From Mycolicibacterium sp. P1-5 (GTDB taxonomy: Bacteria; Actinomycetota; Actinomycetes; Mycobacteriales; Mycobacteriaceae), in the NCBI RefSeq assembly GCF_008329565.1, contig NZ_NPKT01000027.1, positions 1 through 51,537 of the forward strand: a stretch of DNA of 51,537 nucleotides, read 5' to 3'. The notes beneath the pieces are model-generated. The model saw only the letters and a list, made by a program, of their open reading frames with translations. It ran no database searches and was not told the origin of the DNA. Position numbers and translations under genes: made by a program. This document shows positions 9,541-16,682 of the stretch, in pieces. Each line of letters begins with the position of its first letter. Positions within the stretch are counted from its first letter, which is position 1.

Positions 9541-9574
9541 ACACCCCCGGTCCTGTTGGGCCGGGGGTGTTTTC
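9541..9574 (+). terminator. Rho-independent terminator after groEL1
   Basis: Perfect 10-bp stem, ACACCCCCGG (9541-9550) with CCGGGGGTGT (9561-9570), ten-base loop, followed by TTTT. It lies between convergent groEL1 and the OsmC gene and may act on both strands. Confidence 0.92.
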
Positions 9575-9586
9575 GTTGCTTTGGTC

Positions 9587-10048
9587 TCACTCCAATGACG
9601 TCGTGATGTCGACTTCTGACGTCAGCGTCTGATGGACGGGACAACGCTCGGCAATCGCGAGTAGCCGTTCGCGTTGGCTTTCGTCGAGGTCGCCGACCAA
9701 TGTGATGGACCGATCGATGTGGCTGATCCAGCCCTTCTTGGTCTCGCACTCGGCACAGTCTTCGGCATGAATCCGCGAGTGGCGCAAGCTGATCTCGACC
9801 CGCTCGAGCGGCCAGCCCTTCTTGTTCGCATACATCCGCACGGTCATCGACGTGCACGCCCCGAGGCCGGCCAGTAGCAAGTCGTAGGGCGTCGGGCCTT
9901 CGTCATCACCGATGGGTCGCGGTTCGTCTGCGAACAGTTGATGCTTGCCCGCGGTGATCTGTTGTGTGTAGGTGCCCGTACCCGTTTCGGTCACAGTCAC
10001 AGTGCCCTCGGATGAAGTCGCGTGACCGTCGACGTTGTCTGCCGTCAT
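9587..10048 (-). CDS. OsmC/Ohr family peroxiredoxin-like protein
   Basis: 153 aa. OsmC fold: GDDEGPTPYDLLLAGLGACT with the peroxidatic Cys65, and a second conserved cysteine (C136) in AERCPVHQTL. Such proteins reduce organic hydroperoxides using a Cys-Cys redox pair. A Cys pair in an insertion (DCAEC, about residues 97-101) is extra and could bind metal or form a disulfide; I do not assign a role. Converges on groEL1, separated by the terminator. Confidence 0.9.
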   Translation of the reverse strand: MTADNVDGHATSSEGTVTVTETGTGTYTQQITAGKHQLFADEPRPIGDDEGPTPYDLLLAGLGACTSMTVRMYANKKGWPLERVEISLRHSRIHAEDCAECETKKGWISHIDRSITLVGDLDESQRERLLAIAERCPVHQTLTSEVDITTSLE

Positions 10049-10173
10049 AGCTGCAATCCAACACCATCCGCTTTATTACGAGTCTCCGCTGTCGCAATCA
10101 GCATGGTCACACCGGCGGCAAGCATTGCAAACCCGGCAACCGGCAGTGCGGTAACGCGGCAGCGTTCGCCGGC

Positions 10174-10680
10174 TCAATTGACCGGTGTCGGCTGAATCGA
10201 CACCAGCCGGAAGGTGCCCGGAGCCGCGCCGTCCGGCGTGAACCGGACCAGCAGCACATCCGGCGGGAACTGGGTGGCAATGTCATTGAGCGTCCGGGGC
10301 ATGAACACTCTGGACTTGGCGTTGCCGTACCAGTTCGGATCGAACTGGTCGACCGCCAGGTTGCCAACGTTGTCGATCGTGGCGTCCCAGCGTTGTATCG
10401 GGTCTGGTGGCGGATCACCGAAGCCGGTCGACTTCAGGTACGCATCACCTTGTCCCGCAAGGGTTATCGCGGTACCGGCCACGACCGGCGTACCGGTGAT
10501 GGTGCCGTTGATGGCATCGGCCGTGACTGACGTCAGGCGCGTGGTGCACACATTGTCGACGACATCAGCCGGCCCGCAGAAATCGGGCAGCGGGTCAGCG
10601 TGCGCCACACCGGTGGGCGCCGCCAGGACGGCAGCGGCGACGCCGATGGTGGCTACTGCACAGTGGCGCGCATTCGGCAT
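10174..10680 (-). CDS. Secreted hypothetical protein
   Basis: 168 aa. A clear Sec signal peptide: basic start, hydrophobic core ATIGVAAAVLAAPTGVAHA, cleavage expected after AHA (about residue 28). The mature part has two cysteines close together (about residues 35 and 45) and ends in RFTPDGAAPGTFRLVSIQPT. No domain recognised; mycobacteria encode many such small exported proteins. Preceded on its own strand by the small membrane-protein gene. Function unknown. Confidence 0.8.
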   Translation of the reverse strand: MPNARHCAVATIGVAAAVLAAPTGVAHADPLPDFCGPADVVDNVCTTRLTSVTADAINGTITGTPVVAGTAITLAGQGDAYLKSTGFGDPPPDPIQRWDATIDNVGNLAVDQFDPNWYGNAKSRVFMPRTLNDIATQFPPDVLLVRFTPDGAAPGTFRLVSIQPTPVN

Positions 10681-10736
10681 TGCGGTCCTTTCCGGTTGGC
10701 ACTGAACTGTAATCGGCGGATACGGTGCAAGAGTTA

Positions 10737-11144
10737 CTACGCCGACAGCAACACGCGCTCGGCTCGCTCTGTGTTTGTCCGACGTGGTGTGTGGTCACGA
10801 CCTCGCGTGGCAACGGTTATCGGCAGGGCGGCCACGCGACCCGAAGCGCGATGGTCTTCGACGTACCTGTCGACCTGTTGTTGACGAAGCGGTGCGGAGA
10901 AGATGCTCACCGGGCTCGTCGCCTCGATGAAGACACCAGCTTCCGACAGCTTCCGAGATGCCGCCCGGAAACCCATCACCGAACCGGCCAGGGATGCGAC
11001 CAAACCGACGAAGAGCGCCATCGCCACACCACTGCCGGACGCCAGGTCTGCGACAAATAGCCCGAGCGCAGTGAACGCCAACAGGAGCAGCAGATAGCCC
11101 AGGAAGGAGGCGGTTGAAGCGGATACACGGCGGGCAAGGTTCAT
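10737..11144 (-). CDS. Small two-helix membrane protein
   Basis: 135 aa. Two predicted transmembrane helices, about residues 12-35 (FLGYLLLLLAFTALGLFV) and 40-62 (VAMALFVGLVASLAGSVMGF), then a hydrophilic arginine-rich tail. Start at 11144 is preferred because GGAG lies nine bases upstream; an ATG at 11153 is also in frame. Divergent from the TetR gene at 11261, with palindromic sites between them, so it is the likely repression target. No family recognised. Confidence 0.72.
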   Translation of the reverse strand: MNLARRVSASTASFLGYLLLLLAFTALGLFVADLASGSGVAMALFVGLVASLAGSVMGFRAASRKLSEAGVFIEATSPVSIFSAPLRQQQVDRYVEDHRASGRVAALPITVATRGRDHTPRRTNTERAERVLLSA

Positions 11145-11176
11145 TGGACTCATCTCCGAATCGAGTGGGGGGAAAC

Positions 11177-11215
11177 GATACGCGTAGCGTATCGGTCGCT
11201 ACGTATAGCGTAGCG
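11177..11215. promoter_or_regulatory. Tandem palindromic operators between membrane-protein gene and tetR
   Basis: Two inverted repeats lie in the 116-base divergent intergenic region. Site 1: GATACGC-GTA-GCGTATC (11177-11193). Site 2: CGCTACG-TATAG-CGTAGCG (11197-11215), which also contains CGCTA-CGTA-TAGCG (11197-11210). The shared core GCGTA/TACGC suggests repeated binding of the same dimer, most simply the adjacent TetR protein (inference). Confidence 0.75.
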
Positions 11216-11260
11216 TAGAACCGCGCGCAGATATTCCCGCGCTGGTGGAGAGGAAATCCG

Positions 11261-11809
11261 GTGGCATCAGACGGCCGAGTCGAGGGCGGCATCGCGGAGT
11301 CGACGTTGCACCTGTTGCGCACGGGCGGCCCGCGCGCGGTCACTGTCGAGGCCGTCGCCGCGCACTCGGGAATTGCCAAGACGACCATCTACCGTCGTCA
11401 CCCCAACCGACGCGACATGCTGTCGAGTGCGCTGTCCGCGGTTGCGTCGCCGGAGCCGCTGGAGCCTGATACCGACGCCGCCCACCAGCTGCGGTGGCTG
11501 ATCGATCATGCGGTCGGAACCATCGACAGCGGCATCGGCTTCGGCGGTTTTGCGGCGATGCTGACCGACGACGACCCGGAATTCACCGCAGTGTTTCGCA
11601 ATATCCTCGCCGGCCAGCGGGCCCAACTGTCGGCCGTCATCGACAGCGCGAAAGCTAGCGGTTCGATGCGGCCCGACATCGACAACGCGACATTGATCGA
11701 CGCGATCGTCGGTGCGTACATTGCCGAGCGCGCCCGCACCGGGCAGGTGGCAGACGGATGGCGGGAGCGGCTGGTTGCACTGTTCTGGCCCATCGTTCAC
11801 ATGCCTTGA
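11261..11809 (+). CDS. TetR family transcriptional regulator
   Basis: 182 aa. N-terminal TetR helix-turn-helix: GPRAVTVEAVAAHSGIAKTTIYRRHPNRRDML (helix 3 TTIYRR), followed by an all-helical ligand/dimerisation domain. GTG start at 11261 preceded by GGAGAGGAAATCC. Divergent from the small membrane-protein gene; the palindromes at 11177-11215 are candidate operators for autoregulation and target control. Converges on a second TetR gene 27 bases downstream. Confidence 0.92.
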   Translation: MASDGRVEGGIAESTLHLLRTGGPRAVTVEAVAAHSGIAKTTIYRRHPNRRDMLSSALSAVASPEPLEPDTDAAHQLRWLIDHAVGTIDSGIGFGGFAAMLTDDDPEFTAVFRNILAGQRAQLSAVIDSAKASGSMRPDIDNATLIDAIVGAYIAERARTGQVADGWRERLVALFWPIVHMP

Positions 11810-11836
11810 GGCAAGGTGGCTTTCGCGGCATCCGTT

Positions 11837-12466
11837 TTAGTCGCGACTACCGGCCAGCAGCCCGGCGGATGCAAACTTCAGCCCTGCCCGCAGTTCGTCC
11901 AACGAGATCGGGTCGTCGGACTCGATGTAGCGCATGGTCGTTGCCACGGCCATGTTGAAGAACAACCACGCCAAGGCGCTGGTGCTCAGTTCGTCGCGGT
12001 AGTGGCTTCGGTAGTGCGTCATATGCAGCCGGGTCATCGCCAGTAGCGTGGCGTTGAGCCCGGAGACGCTCTCGAAGGTACGGACGTGCTCGGGACGTTC
12101 GTTGAGGTAGCGGATCAACCGACGGTTGGCAATCGTGAAGTCGATGAGCATGTCGATCGATGACTCCATCGCCGACTCCGGCCGCTCCAGGGTGTGTGCC
12201 CGCAACATCTCCTCGATCGCGGGGGCCTGTTCGGCGGCGAGTTGCTCGACCGCGGCGTTGATCATCTGATCCTTGTTCTCGAAGTACTGGTAGATCGACC
12301 CCTTGGAGATGCCGGCTTTCTCCGCGATCAGATTCGTCGTGATCTCCTCAGGGGCGTGCCGGTGGAGCAACATGGCCGTGGTGGACACGATTTTTGCGAC
12401 CATTTCCCGGGAACGGACCTGCTGCGGTACTTTGCGGCGCTCTGACCTGGGCTGGGCTGTACTCAT
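11837..12466 (-). CDS. TetR family transcriptional regulator
   Basis: 209 aa. TetR DNA-binding domain at about residues 20-66: TTNLIAEKAGISKGSIYQYFENKDQMI is a near-canonical recognition motif. The C-terminal part is helical with LAWLFFNMAVATTMRYIE near the end. Divergent from the MpaB-family oxygenase gene across 76 bp, so that gene run is its likely target. Confidence 0.92.
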   Translation of the reverse strand: MSTAQPRSERRKVPQQVRSREMVAKIVSTTAMLLHRHAPEEITTNLIAEKAGISKGSIYQYFENKDQMINAAVEQLAAEQAPAIEEMLRAHTLERPESAMESSIDMLIDFTIANRRLIRYLNERPEHVRTFESVSGLNATLLAMTRLHMTHYRSHYRDELSTSALAWLFFNMAVATTMRYIESDDPISLDELRAGLKFASAGLLAGSRD

Positions 12467-12474
12467 GGGACACT

Positions 12475-12508
12475 CCTGACGCGACTTGAATGCGACCTCA
12501 TAGTCAGG
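12475..12508. promoter_or_regulatory. Possible operator in tetR/mpaB divergent region
   Basis: CCTGAC (12475-12480) and GTCAGG (12503-12508) form a spaced inverted repeat, and GCGAC occurs twice inside it (12481-12485, 12492-12496). The position between divergent tetR and oxygenase genes fits a TetR site, but the symmetry is short. Confidence 0.3.
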
Positions 12509-12542
12509 TTAGCGTCGGGCCAACCGACAGGAGGGGTCATCG

Positions 12543-13481
12543 ATGACCGCCACACCGGACCTTGACGTCCCCCAGGCATTCGTAGAGTCAGGACCGATCG
12601 AACTCGTTCCGCCCGACTCGCTGACCGCTGAGCACACCGGGCACTGGACGTTCCTGGTCCTCGAGGGCGCGGCGTTCATGATGCAGGCCATGCACCCGGT
12701 GATCGCCGAGGTCACCGGAAAGTACTCCGCGGCGTTTCATGGTGACCCGGGCGGTCGCGCGATCCGTTCCGTGGATTCGGTGCTGCGCTGGACCTACGGT
12801 GGCGTAGAGGCCGCGGCCGAAGGCGATCGAGTCCGCGACCTTCACAAGCCGATCACGATGAAGAGCGCCGAAACCGGTAAGCAGATCAGCGCTTTGAATC
12901 CCGAGGCATACCAGTGGGTGATCGCCACGGGGTACATCGTCAACGCCCAGGCCGGACGGCTGATGATAGGCCGGGAGTTCACCGACGCCGAAAAGGATGA
13001 GCTGCTGCGGGACAACCGCCGGCTGGCTCGGCTGCTGCACGTGCCGATGCGCGGTTATCCCGAAACGCAACAGGAGATGGCCGACTACTACGAGGCCATG
13101 ATCGACACGTTGCAGGGCACGCCGCAGGCGTTGTCGTTGATCGAGGATCTGAAGAACGGCAAAGCCGAAGTGCCGCCGTCTCTTCCGAAGTCGGTGGCCA
13201 CCTTGGTGCGCGCCTCGCTCAAGCCCGCGCTGCGACTCAATTACCTGTCGATCGTCGGCCTATTGGAGCCACGGCTTCGGGAGAAGCTCGGCGTCACCTG
13301 GAGCGCCGAAGAAGAACGCCAGCTCACCCGCAGATACACCGCGATCCGCACCGCCTACCGGGTGCTACCCGAACGGCTGACCTACTTTCCGTTGGCGTAT
13401 CACGCACGCAAACACCACAAGTGTCTTGAGAAAATGAAGCAGCGCCAACAGAAGTCGTTCGCCTACAACCTGCCGAAGTAA
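12543..13481 (+). CDS. MpaB/latex-clearing-type oxygenase family protein (DUF2236)
   Basis: 312 aa. Matches the DUF2236 family that includes fungal MpaB and rubber oxygenase Lcp: GAAFMMQAMHPVIAEV, VDSVLRWTYGG, RVRDLHKPI with the conserved histidine expected to contact heme, and LNPEAYQWVIATGY. Family members cleave or oxidise hydrophobic substrates using heme; substrate here unknown. AGGAGGGG lies ahead of the ATG. First gene of a plus-strand run of likely catabolic genes, divergent from a TetR regulator. Confidence 0.85.
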   Translation: MTATPDLDVPQAFVESGPIELVPPDSLTAEHTGHWTFLVLEGAAFMMQAMHPVIAEVTGKYSAAFHGDPGGRAIRSVDSVLRWTYGGVEAAAEGDRVRDLHKPITMKSAETGKQISALNPEAYQWVIATGYIVNAQAGRLMIGREFTDAEKDELLRDNRRLARLLHVPMRGYPETQQEMADYYEAMIDTLQGTPQALSLIEDLKNGKAEVPPSLPKSVATLVRASLKPALRLNYLSIVGLLEPRLREKLGVTWSAEEERQLTRRYTAIRTAYRVLPERLTYFPLAYHARKHHKCLEKMKQRQQKSFAYNLPK

Positions 13482-13505
13482 GTCGGACAGGCAGAAGATG
13501 GAGTG

Positions 13506-13934
13506 ATGTTCCCATCGACGCCGGCGGCTGAAGCCGCGCTGGCGGTTGCAACTCGGTACTACTCGCCGGCATTGTTCAACCACTGCGTGCGCTCGTATCT
13601 GTGGGGCGTGACCTACGGCGCCACGCACGGCGTCGCATTCGACGACGAGCTCTACTACGTGGCGGCGATGCTGCACGACATCGCTCTCACCGAGCCGTTC
13701 GGCAGTCACCGAATGGTTTTCGAGGAGGCGGCCGTTGCGGGCCGGCGGCCGGAGGAGTTTCCGCCGGCCGAACGAGCGGAGGTACTCGCGGTGTATCCGC
13801 GGTTGCAGTTCGGCCGGGAGTTCTTGGCGAGCTTCGAAGATCAGGCAGCCCGCAAGCCGGGCAGTTCCGCGGGAATTCTGGCGGCCAACAATGCTGCCGC
13901 ACGTATCGGGGCGAACCCGCTCGGCCCGAACTGA
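13506..13934 (+). CDS. HD-domain protein, apparently internally shortened
   Basis: 142 aa. Begins like cyanamide-hydratase-type HD proteins: LFNHCVRSYLWG (first metal His), then DDELYYVAAMLHDIALTEPF (HD pair). Relatives that I know run to about 190-210 aa and have a further His-containing helix (D-A-I-x-L-H-T type) between this region and the segment PPAERAEVLAVYPRLQFG. Here EEAAVAGRRPEEF leads directly into that segment, so roughly 50 residues, including the last metal-binding histidine, seem missing. The reading frame is open. A GTG immediately before the ATG is an alternative start. Activity doubtful. Confidence 0.72.
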   Translation: MFPSTPAAEAALAVATRYYSPALFNHCVRSYLWGVTYGATHGVAFDDELYYVAAMLHDIALTEPFGSHRMVFEEAAVAGRRPEEFPPAERAEVLAVYPRLQFGREFLASFEDQAARKPGSSAGILAANNAAARIGANPLGPN

Positions 13935-13966
13935 TCGACGCGCGGACCGCAATCTACTGTCGACGC

Positions 13967-15001
13967 ATGCGAGCAACCCTGATGTACGAGGCCGGCGATG
14001 TCCGCGTCGAGGATGTGCCCGACCCGGTACTCAAAGACCCCACGGATGCCATCGTGCGAGTCACGAGCGCGTGCATCTGTGGCAGCGATCTGTGGCCCTA
14101 CCAGTCGATGCCCCACAAAGACCTCGGCCGCCGGATGGGCCACGAATTCATCGGCGTCGTCGAGGACGTCGGCGCCGATGTCGCCGGGCTGCAGCGCGGT
14201 GATCTGGTCGTCGCACCCTTCGTGTGGGCGGACAACACCTGCGACTTCTGCCAGGAGGGCCTGCACACGTCTTGTCGGCACGGTGGCGGCTGGGGCGCAC
14301 GCGGCGTGGATGCCGGGCAGGGTGAGGCAGTACGGGTGCCGCAGGCGCGGGGCACGCTGGTGAAACTGCCCGTCGCCGAAGACTCGGCACTGATGCCGTC
14401 AATGCTGACCTTGTCCGATGTGTTCTGTACGGGTCATCACGGCGCGGTCACCGCCCGCGTGCGGCCTGGATCGTCGGTGACCGTCATCGGCGACGGCGCA
14501 GTCGGGCTGTGCGCCGTCCTGGCCGCCAAACGCCTGGGCGCCGAACAGGTCATCCTCAACGGCCGCCATACCGACCGAACTGATCTGGGCCGCGACTTCG
14601 GCGCGACCGACGTCGTGGCAGAACGCGGCGACGAAGCGGTGGAGAAGGTCCGCCAGCTGACCGGCGGCGACGGCACTCATGCCGTCATCGAATGCGTGGG
14701 CACCGAGCAGGCTTTGGTCGCCGCGCTCGGCTCCGTCCGCGCCGGTGGTGTTGTCAGCCGGCTCGGGGTCGCGCAATACCGCCAAGGGCCAATCGGATTC
14801 GAGATGATGATGCGCAACATCACCATCACCGGGGGAGCCGCGCCTGCGCGCGCCTACATCGAGGAACTGATGCCCGACATTCTCGACGGCGTGATCGAAC
14901 CGGGCCGGGTGTTCGACCGGGTGATCGGCTTGGACGACACACCCGACGGATACCGCGCGATGAACGACCGCGAAGCGCTGAAGGTCCTGATCAAACCCTG
15001 A
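13967..15001 (+). CDS. Zinc-dependent alcohol dehydrogenase (MDR superfamily)
   Basis: 344 aa. GroES-like catalytic domain with zinc ligands in ACICGSDLW (C37 region) and MGHEFIGVV, and a Rossmann domain with GDGAVGLCAVLAAKRLGAE. In the structural-zinc lobe the spacing shows DNTCDFCQEGLHTSC: three of the usual four cysteines, with Asp at the first position. Would oxidise an alcohol using NAD(P)+; substrate unknown. Starts 32 bases after the HD gene, probably the same transcript. Confidence 0.92.
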   Translation: MRATLMYEAGDVRVEDVPDPVLKDPTDAIVRVTSACICGSDLWPYQSMPHKDLGRRMGHEFIGVVEDVGADVAGLQRGDLVVAPFVWADNTCDFCQEGLHTSCRHGGGWGARGVDAGQGEAVRVPQARGTLVKLPVAEDSALMPSMLTLSDVFCTGHHGAVTARVRPGSSVTVIGDGAVGLCAVLAAKRLGAEQVILNGRHTDRTDLGRDFGATDVVAERGDEAVEKVRQLTGGDGTHAVIECVGTEQALVAALGSVRAGGVVSRLGVAQYRQGPIGFEMMMRNITITGGAAPARAYIEELMPDILDGVIEPGRVFDRVIGLDDTPDGYRAMNDREALKVLIKP

Positions 15002-15094
15002 CGGCAGACCTGGCGCAGGGGTGTTCCACATACGCCGATAACGGCTCGGCGAAGGTTGCCACACGGCGTCGCCGGCCGCAGTAAAGTGCTGCTC

Positions 15095-15760
15095 GTGGTC
15101 AACGTGTTCGCCGGCGCTCGTGGTCGCTGGCTGGCGGTAGCGGCCTCGGTGGCCGTCGCCGGGGGCATGTTCTATGCCCAGAGCACCGAAACCCCGAAGT
15201 GTTGTGTTGCGGCGCCGCCGGTTTCGCCCGCCGCCCAGACGTCGATGGCAGCGGACATGCCGCGAGTCGCTGCGCCCACCGAAGCCGAACTGCTGGCCGC
15301 CAGCGCGCCGGTTGCCGGTGCCGACTTCCAGCTGGCGCTACCGCGCGGCGTCGCGCCTGAGGAAGGTTTGCAGGTCCACACGATCTGGGCGGCCCGCGCG
15401 ATCAGCGTGATGTTCCTGGAGATCAAGACCATCGGCGGCTACCGGCAGGACGCGCTGAAGTGGCATCCCAACGGTTTGGCGATCGACGTGATGATCCCGA
15501 ACTACCACTCGCAGGAGGGAATCGAGCTCGGCAACCAGATCGCCGGCTTCGCCCTGGCGAACGCAAAGCGCTGGGGCGTGCTGCACGTGATCTGGCGGCA
15601 GGGCTTCTATCCGGGAATCGGTGCGCCGAGCTGGACCGCGGACTACGGCAACGAGACCGCCAACCACTTCGACCACGTCCACATCGCGACTGACGGTGGC
15701 GGCTACCCGACCGGACATGAGACGTATTTCCTCGGTTCCATGCGTGCTGAGCCGGCCTAG
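15095..15760 (+). CDS. Exported protein with VldE/ARB_07466-like (M15-like) domain
   Basis: 221 aa from GTG 15095 (other in-frame starts: GTG 15086, TTG 15056). N-terminal hydrophobic segment WLAVAASVAVAGGMFYAQ is a signal or anchor. The C-terminal half carries KWHPNGLAIDVMIPNY, NAKRWGVLHVIWRQGFYPG and NHFDHVHIATDGGGYP, the H-D-H-x-H pattern of the ARB_07466-like domain found in many mycobacterial exported proteins and related to zinc M15 D,D-peptidases. A role at the cell wall is plausible but inferred. Followed three bases later by a lipoprotein gene. Confidence 0.78.
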   Translation: MVNVFAGARGRWLAVAASVAVAGGMFYAQSTETPKCCVAAPPVSPAAQTSMAADMPRVAAPTEAELLAASAPVAGADFQLALPRGVAPEEGLQVHTIWAARAISVMFLEIKTIGGYRQDALKWHPNGLAIDVMIPNYHSQEGIELGNQIAGFALANAKRWGVLHVIWRQGFYPGIGAPSWTADYGNETANHFDHVHIATDGGGYPTGHETYFLGSMRAEPA

Positions 15761-15763
15761 CTG

Positions 15764-16681
15764 GTGCATACCGCGAGGAAGCGTGTGGCGATGCTGACCG
15801 TTGCGGGCGTCGCCGCGCTGAGCCCGCTGACGGCGTGTTCCGGATCCAATCCCCACCCCACAACCGCGCCCGCGTCGCCCGTCAGCTCGGGGGAGGGCGC
15901 CCGAGCGCCGATGCCGCAGGACGCACCGGGGCAACCGTCGACGGCCAAGCGCGATGTGGTGAAGACGGCGTCGATGTCCATGTCGGTGGCACACCCGGCA
16001 GAGGCCGCCGACAAAGCGGCCGTGATCGTGGAAAACGCCAAAGGCCGAGTCGACAGCCGCTCGGAGGACGCCGGGTCGGGTACCGGGCGGGCCCAGGCGA
16101 CGGTGGTCTTGCGGATCCCCGCCGCCAGACTCGACGAGACCCTGCGGGAGCTCAAGACACTGGGCACCGTCGAGCACGTGCAGGTGAGCGCGGACGATGT
16201 CACCGCCCAGCGCGTCGACCTCGACGCCCGGATCACAGCATTGCAGACGTCGGTCGATCGCCTGCTGGGCATCATGCGCGACGCCAAGGACCCCGACGCG
16301 TTGATCAAAGCCGAAAGTGCGCTGTCCGAGCGCCAGGCCGACCTCGACAGTCTGCGGGCCCAACGGCAGGCGCTCGGCGACCAGATCGACTACAGCACGG
16401 TCACAGTCAGCTTCATCGCCCAGAAGATCGGTGGTCCCGCCCCCACCGAGTACCGTGGATTCTTCGGTCAGGTCGAACGCGGCTGGGACACAATGGTTTC
16501 CGTAGCAGGGAACCTGGTGCTGGTGTTCGGTCTGCTGCTGCCATGGTTGGCCGTGCTCGCCGTCGCCGGCGTCATCACCTACGTGATCGTGCGGCTGACG
16601 AAGGCCCGGCAGCCCGCCCGGCAACCTCCGCAGCCCGCCCCGGTTGACACTCCGCCCGAGCATGAGGCACCGCCCAGCTGA
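15764..16681 (+). CDS. DUF4349 lipoprotein with coiled coil and C-terminal TM helix
   Basis: 305 aa. Signal peptide with lipobox LTAC, acylated Cys25. The DUF4349 body spans about residues 60-275: VVKTASMSMSV, LRIPAARLDETLRELKTLG, a heptad-rich coiled coil (DLDARITALQTSVDRLLGIM to ERQADLDSLRAQRQALGDQI), YSTVTVSFIAQK, then a hydrophobic TM segment (LVLVFGLLLPWLAVLAVAGV). A proline-rich tail follows. Tethered at both ends to the outer face of the membrane. Function unknown. Co-oriented with and almost abutting its neighbours. Confidence 0.85.
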   Translation: MHTARKRVAMLTVAGVAALSPLTACSGSNPHPTTAPASPVSSGEGARAPMPQDAPGQPSTAKRDVVKTASMSMSVAHPAEAADKAAVIVENAKGRVDSRSEDAGSGTGRAQATVVLRIPAARLDETLRELKTLGTVEHVQVSADDVTAQRVDLDARITALQTSVDRLLGIMRDAKDPDALIKAESALSERQADLDSLRAQRQALGDQIDYSTVTVSFIAQKIGGPAPTEYRGFFGQVERGWDTMVSVAGNLVLVFGLLLPWLAVLAVAGVITYVIVRLTKARQPARQPPQPAPVDTPPEHEAPPS

Positions 16682-16682
16682 C

